From Aphodoplasma sp045592745 (lineage in GTDB: Bacteria > Bacillota > Clostridia > UBA1381 > UMGS1253), in contig JAZNVH010000031.1 in assembly GCA_045592745.1 (NCBI GenBank), forward strand, positions 1 to 64,000: a stretch of 64,000 nt of DNA, written 5' to 3'. The notes beneath the pieces were generated by a model. It was not told the DNA's origin and made no database searches. It saw only the letters and a program-made list of their open reading frames with translations. Shown one piece after another: positions 35,234 to 44,500 of this stretch. How positions within the stretch are numbered: position 1 is the stretch's first letter; each line of letters opens with the position of its first letter. The position numbers and the translations under genes were made by a program.

Positions 35234-36067
35234 TTACTTCTGGTTTCTTCTCTTAACGATAAACTTGTCTGACTTGTTCTTCTTAGAACGTGTCTTAAGA
35301 CCAAGTGCCGGTTTACCCCACGGTGTAACAGGTGACGGTCTACCGATAGGTGACTTACCTTCACCACCACCATGAGGGTGATCGCACGGGTTCATTACGC
35401 TACCACGAACAGTAGGTCTGAAGCCCATGTGGCGTGTTCTACCTGCTTTACCAATCTTGATGTTTTCATAATCAATGTTACCAACCTGGCCTATTGTAGC
35501 TTTGCAATCAAGTCTTATCATACGAACTTCGCCCGAAGGAAGACGTACCTGTGCATAACCACCATCTTTAGCCATAAGCTGTGCACTTGTACCTGCACCA
35601 CGAACAAGCTGGCCACCGCGACCGGGTGAAAGCTCGATGTTGTGGATAAGTGTACCAACGGGGATATCCTCGATATTCATTGCATTACCGGGCTTAATAT
35701 CAGCACCGCTACCACTTATAAGTGTATCGCCAACCTTAATTCCATAAGGTGCGATGATGTATCTCTTCTCGCCGTCTTCATACTGCAAAAGTGCGATGTT
35801 AGCGCTTCTGTTCGGATCGTACTCGATTGATACAATGTTTGCTTTTATACCGTCTTTATTTCTCTTAAAGTCGATTATTCTGTATTTTCTGCGATTACCG
35901 CCGCCGCGATGACGAACGGTGATTCTACCATATGAGTTTCTACCTGCATTCTTTTTAATAGGCTCTAACAGTGAACGTTCCGGAGTATTTGTTGTGATTT
36001 CCTCAAAAGCGGACACTGTCATATGTCTTCTTGCAGGAGAAGTAGGATTATACTTTTTAATCGCCAT
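35234..36067 (-). CDS. rplB: 50S ribosomal protein L2
   Basis: From the ATG at 36067 (AAGGAG upstream) the product is 277 aa, the normal L2 length. It has RGGGNRRKYRIIDFKRNKDG and the key C-terminal signature MNPCDHPHGGGEGKSPIGR near the peptidyl-transferase centre. The in-frame GTG at 36079 abuts the ribosome-binding site and is unlikely. Confidence 0.97.
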   Translation of the reverse strand: MAIKKYNPTSPARRHMTVSAFEEITTNTPERSLLEPIKKNAGRNSYGRITVRHRGGGNRRKYRIIDFKRNKDGIKANIVSIEYDPNRSANIALLQYEDGEKRYIIAPYGIKVGDTLISGSGADIKPGNAMNIEDIPVGTLIHNIELSPGRGGQLVRGAGTSAQLMAKDGGYAQVRLPSGEVRMIRLDCKATIGQVGNIDYENIKIGKAGRTRHMGFRPTVRGSVMNPCDHPHGGGEGKSPIGRPSPVTPWGKPALGLKTRSKKNKSDKFIVKRRNQK

Positions 36068-36112
36068 CCTAATTGTCACTCCTTACCTAATTAATATTTT
36101 CTAACTGTTTTC

Positions 36113-36409
36113 TTATTGTGCCATGCCTTCGAAGAATTCGATTGTTTTGCTGTCCTCTGTAAGCTTAATCATAGCTTTCTTATAGGAAGCACGTCTGCCC
36201 TGATGAGCACCCATTCTCTTCATCTTACCCTGCATGCGAATTGTTGTAACCTTTTCAACCTTAACGCCGAAAATCTCTTCGATTGCGTTTGCAATCTGGA
36301 TTTTGTTAGCGTCAATCTTTACTTCAAAGGTGTACGTTCTGTTCTCCATCTGTTCCATAGAATGTTCTGATATAACAGGACGGATTATGATATCGTGAGC
36401 GAATGTCAT
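36113..36409 (-). CDS. rplW: 50S ribosomal protein L23
   Basis: A 98-aa product with DIIIRPVISEHSMEQMENR and the C-terminal half containing KVTTIRMQGKMKRMG. L23 is the tunnel-exit docking site for trigger factor and SRP. The ATG at 36409 overlaps the rplD stop (ATGA). Confidence 0.96.
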   Translation of the reverse strand: MTFAHDIIIRPVISEHSMEQMENRTYTFEVKIDANKIQIANAIEEIFGVKVEKVTTIRMQGKMKRMGAHQGRRASYKKAMIKLTEDSKTIEFFEGMAQ

Positions 36410-37032
36410 TGTGCGCACACCTCCTCAATTTTCTCCACAGCATCCTTAGCTATGATAAATTTCTTATGATTTAATATCTCATATACGTTAAGTGTGTCAA
36501 CATTGCTTGCACATACGCCTTCAATGTTTCTTACCGACTTGTACATGTTTATATCGTTTGCAGCTGATACAACAAGTGCTTTATCGCTTACGCCGAGTGC
36601 ACTGAGCATCTTTGCTGCTGCTGATGTCTTTATTTCATCGAACTTAAGACCATCAACTACGATAATGTCCTCGCTTGCAACTTTTGACGAAAGAGCCATC
36701 TTAAGAGCAAGAGCTTTTACCTTCTTATTTAATCTGTAAGAATAATCTCTCGGCTTTGGAGCAAACACAACGCCACCGCCTGTCCATTGAGGAGCACGGA
36801 TGCTACCCTGTCTTGCACGGCCTGTACCCTTCTGTCTCCACGGCTTAATACCGCCGCCGCGAACTTCTGTACGGGTAAGTGCGCTCTGTGTGCCTTGTCT
36901 CTGATTAGCAAGATAATTTACAACAACATCGTGAAGAACGCTCTTTTTAACTTCAACGCCGAAGATTTCGTCCTTTACATCAATTGTGCCGGTTTTCTCA
37001 CCGCTCATATTGTATAAATCCAATTTAGCCAT
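36406..37032 (-). CDS. rplD: 50S ribosomal protein L4
   Basis: The 208-aa product has the extended loop region TRTEVRGGGIKPWRQKGTGR that reaches into the exit tunnel. In Escherichia coli L4 represses the S10 operon through its leader; a long structured leader is also present here. Confidence 0.97.
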   Translation of the reverse strand: MAKLDLYNMSGEKTGTIDVKDEIFGVEVKKSVLHDVVVNYLANQRQGTQSALTRTEVRGGGIKPWRQKGTGRARQGSIRAPQWTGGGVVFAPKPRDYSYRLNKKVKALALKMALSSKVASEDIIVVDGLKFDEIKTSAAAKMLSALGVSDKALVVSAANDINMYKSVRNIEGVCASNVDTLNVYEILNHKKFIIAKDAVEKIEEVCAQ

Positions 37033-37064
37033 TACTGTTTTTCCTCCTTTCCAATAAAAATCGA

Positions 37065-37694
37065 TTACGCCTTAACTGTGTTCTTCAATACTACAACGCT
37101 TCCCTTTGCACCGGGGATAGCACCTTTAACACAGATAAGGTTATTTTCAGCATCAATCTTTACTATATCAAGATTTTGAATTGTAACCTTCTCAACACCC
37201 ATATGTCCCGGAAGCTTCTTGCCCTTTCTTACCTTTGAGGGGTCTGAGCAAGCGCCCATTGAACCTGAACCTCTGTGGTAGCCGGAACCATGGCTCTTAG
37301 GACCGATGTGCTGTCCATGTCTTTTGATTGAACCTGCAAATCCTTTACCCTTTGAAATACCTGTTACGTCGATTCTCTCGCCAACCTCAAATGAAGTTAC
37401 AACGATTTCATCGCCAACGTTTAGCTCAGCTGCGTTATCAAGCTTAAGCTCCTTTAACACGCGCTTAACCGGAACGTTTGCCTTTGCAAAGTGTCCTTTT
37501 TCAGGCTTGTTTGCAAGTTTTTCTCTCTTATTGAGATAGCCGACCTGAACTGCATCATAGCCGTCTGTTTCAACTGTCTTCTTCTGAACAACTACGTTTG
37601 GCTCAGCGTGAACAACAGTTACGGGAATTAGCTTGCCGTCTTCCATGAAGATTTGCGACATGCCGAGTTTTGTTCCCAAAATTGCTTTTTTCAT
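37065..37694 (-). CDS. rplC: 50S ribosomal protein L3
   Basis: The 209-aa product starts KKAILGTKLGMSQIFMEDGK and has the signature KGKGFAGSIKRHGQHIGPKS. L3 is one of the first proteins in 50S assembly. A 103-base spacer before it, larger than elsewhere in this operon, can form a 9-bp stem (37733-37774). Confidence 0.97.
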   Translation of the reverse strand: MKKAILGTKLGMSQIFMEDGKLIPVTVVHAEPNVVVQKKTVETDGYDAVQVGYLNKREKLANKPEKGHFAKANVPVKRVLKELKLDNAAELNVGDEIVVTSFEVGERIDVTGISKGKGFAGSIKRHGQHIGPKSHGSGYHRGSGSMGACSDPSKVRKGKKLPGHMGVEKVTIQNLDIVKIDAENNLICVKGAIPGAKGSVVVLKNTVKA

Positions 37695-37797
37695 TTCCTT
37701 TCTCCTCCTTATAGGTTATTGGTTTACCGCTTTAGCGGCAAACTTGACCCGCAGCAGCAATTTTATTGCCGCTACAACTCCCAAGCCATAAATTTTA

Positions 37798-38109
37798 TTA
37801 TAGCTTGATCTCGATATCAACGCCTGCTGGCAAATCGAGCTTTGTAAGAGCCTCTATTGTTTTTTGAGTTGGTACGAGCACATCGATTAATCTTTTGTGT
37901 GTACGCATCTCAAACTGCTCTCTAGAATCCTTGTACTTGTGAACTGCGCGAAGGATTGTAACAACCTCCTTCTTTGTCGGTAGCGGAATAGGACCCGATA
38001 CCTTTGCGCCTGTTCTCTTGGCTGTTTCCACAATCTTTTCAGCTGACTGATCAACTAAAACGTGGTCATAGCCCTTGAGTCTGATTCTGATTTTCTGAGT
38101 TGCTGCCAT
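37798..38109 (-). CDS. rpsJ: 30S ribosomal protein S10
   Basis: From the ATG at 38109 (AAAGGAGG upstream) the product is 103 aa: QKIRIRLKGYDHVLVDQSA through RLIDVLVPTQKTIEALTKLD. It is the first gene of the superoperon and also the NusE antitermination partner of NusB. The open frame runs 51 codons further upstream through the structured leader, which I take as chance. Confidence 0.97.
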   Translation of the reverse strand: MAATQKIRIRLKGYDHVLVDQSAEKIVETAKRTGAKVSGPIPLPTKKEVVTILRAVHKYKDSREQFEMRTHKRLIDVLVPTQKTIEALTKLDLPAGVDIEIKL

Positions 38110-38438
38110 AGTTTTACCTCCTTTGATTTTTGTTTTTTCGGTTGTTACACATACGACAGCACGCACCTTTGCATGCTTACACCCTGCCGGGTGTTCCCGC
38201 CTTTTCCCTAATAAAACCCGGACATTCCCATCTCGAGTACGCCGGGTAGTACGCAAAAACAATCAGCCCTCACGCAAACGCGCAAAAGCCCCATGCTTTG
38301 CAGGATAAGCAAGCTGCAAGATATGCATAAGTGCAGCGTGACTTGTCGCCCGGTTTCAGGAATCGGACATTCTCCACGGAAAAACCGAACTTTTCTCGTT
38401 CGCAACCTCCCGTTTCATCGTATGCCATGTCACAACAA
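38110..38438 (-). promoter_or_regulatory. Long 5' leader of the S10 operon
   Basis: About 330 bases lie between the predicted transcription start and rpsJ. They hold no credible gene and are visibly more GC-rich than the A/T-rich sequence just upstream. On the minus strand several pairings are visible: TTCGGTTTTTCCGTGGAG-type local hairpins, CTTGCAGCTTGC, CGCGTTTGCG, and an ACACCC/GGGTGT hairpin (AACACCCGGCAGGGTGTAA) near rpsJ. This fits an autoregulatory leader; which protein binds is unknown. Leader candidates before clostridial rpsJ have been reported in comparative RNA searches, but I could not align this one. Confidence 0.55.
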
Positions 38439-38443
38439 ATAAT

Positions 38444-38472
38444 ATTTTACCTTATATATGCGAATTTTGCAA
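38444..38472 (-). promoter_or_regulatory. Promoter of the S10 superoperon
   Basis: On the minus strand TTGCAA and TAAAAT are separated by exactly 17 bases, just before the GC-rich leader. No other good promoter was seen between here and rplQ, so it probably drives most of the r-protein genes. Confidence 0.75.
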
Positions 38473-38617
38473 GCTTTTTTAGCAATTTTCTTTGAAAAAT
38501 TTTACAAAAATTTTTACGAATTTTTTTGGGTATTTTTGTGCAATATTCACATATATTTTTAAAGCTTTTCAAAACGAAAAAACGGCGTTTGAACCCATTT
38601 TTCAAAATATGAAAAGC

Positions 38618-38650
38618 AAAAAAGATATGTCCTTTTGACATATCTTTTGT
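38618..38650 (-). terminator. Terminator of rpsT
   Basis: On the minus strand AAAAGATATGTC pairs with GACATATCTTTT over a five-base loop and runs into further T. It lies 17 bases after the rpsT stop and separates it from the S10 operon. Confidence 0.85.
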
Positions 38651-38666
38651 CACGATGTAATTAAAA

Positions 38667-38933
38667 TTACGCTCCTACCTTATTAAGAGTAGTCGCAAGC
38701 TTAGACTTTCTTCTTGCAGCAGTGTTCTTCTTCAATATACCCTTCGAAGCTGCCTGGTCAATCTTTTTAACCGTAATGTTGAAAGCCTCTGTAGCAACAG
38801 CCTTATCACCTGCAGCTGCAGCAGCCTCAAACTTCTTTATCTGAGTCTTAAGCGCTGATTTAACCATCTGATTTTTAAGCGTCTTAGTTTTAATAACCTT
38901 TACTCTCTTTTTTGCTGATTTAATATTAGGCAA
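38667..38933 (-). CDS. rpsT: 30S ribosomal protein S20
   Basis: The 88-aa product starts at TTG (after GGAGGTGAATGGA): LPNIKSAKKRVKVIKTKTL, ending RRKSKLATTLNKVGA. This is the usual S20 length. The longer in-frame ATG overlaps the promoter and cannot be used. UUG starts are also known for rpsT in other bacteria, where S20 limits its own translation. Confidence 0.95.
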   Translation of the reverse strand: MPNIKSAKKRVKVIKTKTLKNQMVKSALKTQIKKFEAAAAAGDKAVATEAFNITVKKIDQAASKGILKKNTAARRKSKLATTLNKVGA

Positions 38934-38973
38934 TCCATTCACCTCCAACCTGAAACATAAAATTACTTGATAT

Positions 38974-39002
38974 AGTTTACCACATAAAAAATGAAATTGC
39001 AA
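38974..39002 (-). promoter_or_regulatory. Promoter of rpsT
   Basis: TTGCAA and TAAACT spaced by 17 bases on the minus strand, giving a leader of only about 35 bases before the TTG start. Confidence 0.75.
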
Positions 39003-39146
39003 GTAAAATTTTAATTTTTTTTTAAATTTATCCGTTTTTCGATAAAACGCATACTTTTACGGGCATTTATACCCATACAGCAAAGACAGTATACATTATT
39101 TTTTTAGCTTTGTCAAATCATATTTTGCTTATGTTTTAAAATAATG

Positions 39147-39174
39147 TTGATTTCGGATTCTTTTATGATATAAT
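39147..39174 (+). promoter_or_regulatory. Promoter of the polysaccharide ABC exporter genes
   Basis: TTGATT and TATAAT spaced by 16 bases, about 40 bases before the GTG start. The rest of 39003-39146 is A/T-rich with no gene. Confidence 0.65.
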
Positions 39175-39219
39175 TATGATAGGTTATTTTTTTCATTATT
39201 TAATAAAAGGGTGAAAAGT

Positions 39220-40059
39220 GTGTCAAAAAATTTTCAAACCATAATACGTCCAAAAACTAAACTTTTTGATTTAAGGCTCGGCGAGCTTTTTTCTTCGCGC
39301 GAGCTTATCTGGCTTTTTGTCAAAAGGGATTTTTCGGCAATGTATAAACAGACAATTCTCGGGCCGTTATGGTTTATAATAAACCCGCTTATTACAACTC
39401 TTATTTTCACAATAGTATTTGGAAACATTGCAAATCTTCCGACAGACGAAACCCCCGATTTCTTATTCTATATGTCATCAAATATTGTCTGGACATATTT
39501 TTCGACGTGTCTTTCAAAAAATTCAAACACCTTTGTGTCAAACGCGCGTCTTTTTGGCAAGGTGTATTTCCCACGTCTTATTACGCCAATATCTACAACT
39601 CTCTCCGCAATGATTAATTTTGGTGTGCAATTTATTATGTATATATTCTTTGTTATATATTATTCCTGCGTCGGTGCTGTATCACCCAATGCATACATAA
39701 TTGTCACACCGCTTCTTATTATCATGTGCGCACTTTTGAGTATAGGACTTGGCATAATAATTTCTTCACTCACCACAAAATATCGTGATTTATCGGTTCT
39801 TGTGGGCTTTGGTATAACTTTGTGGATGTATCTTACACCTGTAGTATATCCCGCATCACAAATAGATGCATCTCTTTTGCCCCTTTTTATGCTAAACCCC
39901 ATGGCACCAATTATAGAAGCCTTTCGCTATGCGTTTTTGGGCGCCGGAATGTTTTCGTGGAGTTATCTTGGAATATCCCTTTTGACAACTCTTATTATAC
40001 TTACAATAGGAATTGTTCTTTTCAGCAAAGTCGAAAGAACCTTTATGGATACTATATAA
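39220..40059 (+). CDS. ABC-2 type polysaccharide export permease (Wzm/TagG-like)
   Basis: The 279-aa product has the short N-terminal amphipathic part with LIWLFVKRDFSAMYKQTILG and LGPLWFIINPLITTLIFTIV typical of Wzm/TagG exporters of polysaccharide or teichoic acid, followed by six membrane helices. Start chosen at the second GTG (39220), about seven bases from AAAGGG; the GTG at 39211 overlaps that site. The ATPase partner follows after 13 bases. Confidence 0.88.
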   Translation: MSKNFQTIIRPKTKLFDLRLGELFSSRELIWLFVKRDFSAMYKQTILGPLWFIINPLITTLIFTIVFGNIANLPTDETPDFLFYMSSNIVWTYFSTCLSKNSNTFVSNARLFGKVYFPRLITPISTTLSAMINFGVQFIMYIFFVIYYSCVGAVSPNAYIIVTPLLIIMCALLSIGLGIIISSLTTKYRDLSVLVGFGITLWMYLTPVVYPASQIDASLLPLFMLNPMAPIIEAFRYAFLGAGMFSWSYLGISLLTTLIILTIGIVLFSKVERTFMDTI

Positions 40060-40072
40060 GGAGGCGACACAG

Positions 40073-41332
40073 ATGAGCGAAATTATAAGAGCAGAAAATA
40101 TAAAAAAATGCTATAAGCTTGGCGAAATCGGTGGCCGCACCCTTCTTGGCAGTTCGCAAAGCTTTTTTGCGCGCCTTTTTGGCAAAGAAGACCCAAACAC
40201 TAAAATCGGCGTCAGGAAATATGATAAAAACGAAAGTTTTACCGCACTTGATAATGTTTCATTTACAATAAACAAAGGTGAAACTGTCGGAATTATCGGA
40301 CGAAACGGCGCAGGCAAATCGACGCTTCTTAAAATTCTTTCACGCATTACCGCTCCTACAGACGGGTGCGTTTATCTTGACGGAAGAGTGTCAAGCATGC
40401 TCGAAATCGGTACAGGCTTTCACGCAGAGCTTACAGGTCGTGAGAATATATATTTAAACGGTGCTATTCTTGGAATGAGTAAGGCTGAAGTAGACGAAAA
40501 GCTCGATGACATAATTGAATTTTCAGAGTGCGAAAAATTTATTGATACACCGATAAAGCGTTATTCTTCGGGCATGTATGTAAAGCTTGCATTCGCAGTT
40601 GCAGCGCATCTTAATTCGGAAATACTTATTATGGACGAGGTGCTCGCCGTTGGCGACGCCGCTTTTGTAAGAAAATGCATAGAAAAAATGCGTAGCATCG
40701 CAGAGGAAGAAAACCGTACTATATTATATGTAAGTCACAATATGGACACAGTAAAAAATCTATGCACAAGAACGATTGTGCTTGACAAAGGCAAGATTAT
40801 ATATGACGGAGATACTGACGAAGCAATAAAGTATTATCTGTCATCAAACACGCAGAGCGAAACACAAATAACCTTTTGTGAGAACACTCTTATAAAACAA
40901 CTTAAAAATAAACAAAGAGCAGTTAATATGCTCAGTGCATCCTACCCTTTGGGCGCAAACACAATAGATGAAAACGGAATGTTAAGTCTAAATATAAACT
41001 GGACAAACAAGGATGATATAACGGATTTATGCTTTAGACTTACAGTGTATGATTCTACATTAAAAAGCGTCGCAACATCAATGCTGTACGATTTTTATTC
41101 GGGTAAAGCAGGTCAAAACGAAAGTGTTACTCTGTGCTTTGATATGAGCACACTTGCGCCTGGAAGATACGAAACACGTTATACCCTTTTTAGACGCTGC
41201 GGCATAACAGATGATATCGAAAGCTATATGGGACTTTCGTTTTATAAAACCGAAAGCATCCTGAAGGCACAGACCAAATGGTATCCTGCCGCTTGGGGAA
41301 ACGTTGTATTGCCCTCCCCCGAAATATTATAG
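40073..41332 (+). CDS. ABC exporter ATPase with C-terminal cargo domain (Wzt/TagH-like)
   Basis: The 419-aa product has an ABC domain with Walker A GRNGAGKSTLLK near 77, signature YSSGMYVKLAFAVA and Walker B EILIMDEVLAVGD, then a C-terminal beta-rich domain (about 285-419) like the Wzt region that recognises the glycan end cap. It starts after AAGGAGG. No glycosyltransferase genes are nearby, so the exported polymer is unknown. No clear terminator follows before the nifJ promoter. Confidence 0.88.
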   Translation: MSEIIRAENIKKCYKLGEIGGRTLLGSSQSFFARLFGKEDPNTKIGVRKYDKNESFTALDNVSFTINKGETVGIIGRNGAGKSTLLKILSRITAPTDGCVYLDGRVSSMLEIGTGFHAELTGRENIYLNGAILGMSKAEVDEKLDDIIEFSECEKFIDTPIKRYSSGMYVKLAFAVAAHLNSEILIMDEVLAVGDAAFVRKCIEKMRSIAEEENRTILYVSHNMDTVKNLCTRTIVLDKGKIIYDGDTDEAIKYYLSSNTQSETQITFCENTLIKQLKNKQRAVNMLSASYPLGANTIDENGMLSLNINWTNKDDITDLCFRLTVYDSTLKSVATSMLYDFYSGKAGQNESVTLCFDMSTLAPGRYETRYTLFRRCGITDDIESYMGLSFYKTESILKAQTKWYPAAWGNVVLPSPEIL

Positions 41333-41431
41333 GCAAATAAAAATGTTTTGTCTAAATTATACACATAAAAAAGTCTGTGTTATAAAATTTTTAAAAATAG
41401 TCCCAAAGAGTAAAAAGCAGTTGTTATTTGC

Positions 41432-41460
41432 TTGACATACCTTATTTTTATTGATATAAT
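41432..41460 (+). promoter_or_regulatory. Strong promoter of nifJ
   Basis: Full consensus TTGACA and TATAAT with 17-base spacing, about 65 bases before the ATG. This suits a highly expressed central-metabolism enzyme. Confidence 0.9.
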
Positions 41461-41524
41461 GTTTTGTGGCGCAATTTTACACGCTTTTTATTTAGTATAA
41501 ATTTACAATAGAGGAGGATTTTTC

Positions 41525-44500
41525 ATGGCAAGAAAAATGAAAACAATGGACGGCAACAATGCCGCCGCTTGGGCTTCATACGCTTTTACCGATGTAGCAG
41601 CGATATACCCAATCACTCCTTCATCTGTTATGGCTGAAGTAACAGATGAATGGGCAGTTGAAAAGAAGGAAAACATTTTCGGTCAGCCCGTAAAGGTTGT
41701 TGAAATGCAGTCCGAAGCAGGTGCAGCAGGTGCCGTTCACGGCTCACTCGCAGCAGGTGCTCTCACTACTACCTACACAGCTTCACAGGGTCTTCTTTTG
41801 ATGATTCCGAACATGTACAAAATGGCTGGTGAGCTTTTGCCGTCAGTTATTCACGTAAGTGCACGTTGTGTAGCTTCACACGCACTTAACATCTTCGGCG
41901 ATCATTCAGACGTTATGGCATGCCGTCAGACAGGTTATGCAATGCTCTGTTCAAACAGCCCGCAGGAAGTTATGGACCTTGGTGCAATCGCTCACCTTTC
42001 AACAATTAAAGGTCGCGTTCCGTTCCTTCACTTCTTCGATGGCTTCAGAACATCACACGAAATCGATAAGATTGAAGTTTGGGATTATGAAGACCTCAAA
42101 GAGATGGTTGATATGGATGCTGTTAAGGCATTCCGTAACGGCTCATTAAATCCTGAGCATCCGGTTCTTCGCGGTAGCGCACAAAACCCTGATATATTCT
42201 TCCAGAACAGAGAAGCTTGTAACACATATTACAACAATATCCCTGCAGTAGTTGAAGAGTATATGGACAAGGTTAACGCCAAAATCGGCACAAACTATCA
42301 CCTTGTTGATTACTATGGTGCACCTGATGCAACAAAAGTTATCGTTGCAATGGGCAGCATCTGTGAAACAATTGAAGAAACAATTGATTATATGAATGCA
42401 AAGGGTGAAAAAGTTGGTCTTATCAAGATTCGTCTTTACAGACCTTTCCCTGTTGACGCATTCTTGAAGGCAGTTCCTGCAACATGTAAGAGCATCGCTG
42501 TTCTTGACAGAACAAAAGAGCCCGGTTCAATCGGTGAGCCGCTTTACCTTGATGTATGTGCTTGCTATGCAGGTAAAAACGACGCTCCCGTTATCATCGG
42601 CGGACGTTATGGTCTTGGTTCAAAGGATACTGTTCCTGCAGATATCATCGCAGCATACAAAAACCTCGATGCAAAAGAGCCGATTAAGGGCTTCACACTT
42701 GCTATCGAAGATGACGTTACAAACCTTTCACTTCCGAGAGAAGATTTTTCTGACACAAGTGCAGAGGGTAACACAGCATGTAAGTTCTGGGGTCTTGGTT
42801 CTGACGGTACTGTTGGTGCTAACAAAAACTCCATCAAAATCATCGGTGACCACACAGACCTTTATGCACAGGCTTACTTTGCATATGACTCAAAGAAATC
42901 AGGCGGTATTACTGTTTCGCACTTGCGCTTTGGTAAAACTCCTATCAAGTCAACTTACCTCATCAATAAGGCAAACTTTGTAGCATGTCACAACCCGTCA
43001 TACGTTGATAAGTATGATATGGTAGAAGACCTTGTTCCGGGCGGCAGCTTCCTTCTTAACTGTGCTTGGGATACAGCTGAGCTTTCAGAAAGATTGCCCG
43101 CTAAGATGAAGAAATATATTGCTGATAACAACATCTCACTCTACACAATCGATGCTATCGGTATTGCAAAAGAGCTTGGTCTTGGCAATAAAACTTCAAT
43201 CGTTCTTCAGTCAGCATTCTTCAAAATTGCAGACGTTATCCCGTTTGCAGATGCTGTTGAATACATGAAGGCTGCAGTTGTTAAGTCCTTCGGCGCTAAG
43301 GGTGAGAAGATTGTAAGCATGAACCATGCAGCAATCGTTGAAGGCGAAAAGAACATCAAGAAAATCGATGTTCCTGCTGATTGGAAAAATGCAACCGATG
43401 CAAAAGCAAAAGCTGATTCAGACGCTCCTGAATTTGTGCAGAATATTCTTGAGCCGTGTAATGCACAGCGCGGTGACAAGCTTCCTGTATCAACATTTAT
43501 GAACATGGTTGACGGTCACCTTCCGCAGGGTATGGCAGCATATGAGAAGCGCGGTATTGCAGTTGACGTTCCTGAATGGATTCCGGAAAACTGTATCCAG
43601 TGTAACCAGTGCTCACTCGTTTGCCCGCACGCTGTTATCCGTCCCGCTGTTATGAATGAAGAAGAGGCTGCAAACGCTCCTGCTGAAATGAAATCAATGA
43701 AGATGAATGGCAAGGGCATGGATGGCTACAAGTTCTCAATGACAGTAAGCACACTTGACTGTACAGGTTGCGGTAACTGTGCTAAGGTTTGTCCTGCTAA
43801 GGAAAAGGCTCTCGTTATGAAGCCGATTGATACACAGCTTGATGCACAGAAAGGCTTTGACTATGGTCGCACACTTTCTGTAAAAGAGGACTTGCTTGCA
43901 CTTCCGCTTAACGCTAAGAATTCTCAGTTCCGTCAGCCGCTCCTCGAGTTCTCGGGCGCATGCGCAGGCTGCGGTGAAACACCTTATGCAAAGCTTATCA
44001 CACAGATTTGCGGTGAGCGTTCATACATCTCAAATGCAACAGGATGTTCATCAATCTGGGGTGGTAGTGCTCCTTCAACTCCATACACAACAAACCACAA
44101 GGGCTTTGGTCCTGCTTGGGCAAACTCATTGTTCGAGGATAATGCTGAGCACGGTCTTGGTATGGAAATCGCTGCAAAGCAGCTTCGTGAGAGACTTTCA
44201 AACGAAATCGCTGCTATTGACAATGCTGATGTAAAAGCTGCTTACGATGCTTGGAAAGCAACTTATGATGACGGTGAAGCAAATGCTGCAGATACTGCTA
44301 ACCTTATTGCTGCACTTGAAAAGGACGGTAGCGCTGCTGCTAAGTCGGTTCTCGACTTTAAAGACTTCCTTTCAAAGAAAGCCGTATGGATCTTTGGTGG
44401 TGACGGTTGGGCTTACGATATCGGTTTCGGTGGTCTTGACCACGTACTTGCTTCAGGCGAGGACATCAACGTAATGGTATTCGATACAGAGGTTTACTCA

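Noticed and set aside
37798..38262. Extended N-terminus for S10
   Set aside because: The family starts at MAATQKIRIR, with AAAGGAGG before the ATG at 38109; the extra 51 codons lie in the leader.
38208..38405. 65-codon minus-strand frame in the S10 leader starting at TTG next to GGGAGG
   Set aside because: The site abuts the start codon with no spacing, the translation has no recognisable features, and the region folds as a structured leader.
38447..38653. 68-codon minus-strand frame upstream of the S10 promoter
   Set aside because: It runs through the rpsT terminator and the S10 promoter and is low-complexity A/T-driven sequence.
43207..44234. Several open frames on both strands inside nifJ (and similar ones inside ribosomal genes)
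   Set aside because: They are shadows of strongly biased codon use in highly expressed genes and have no independent start signals.
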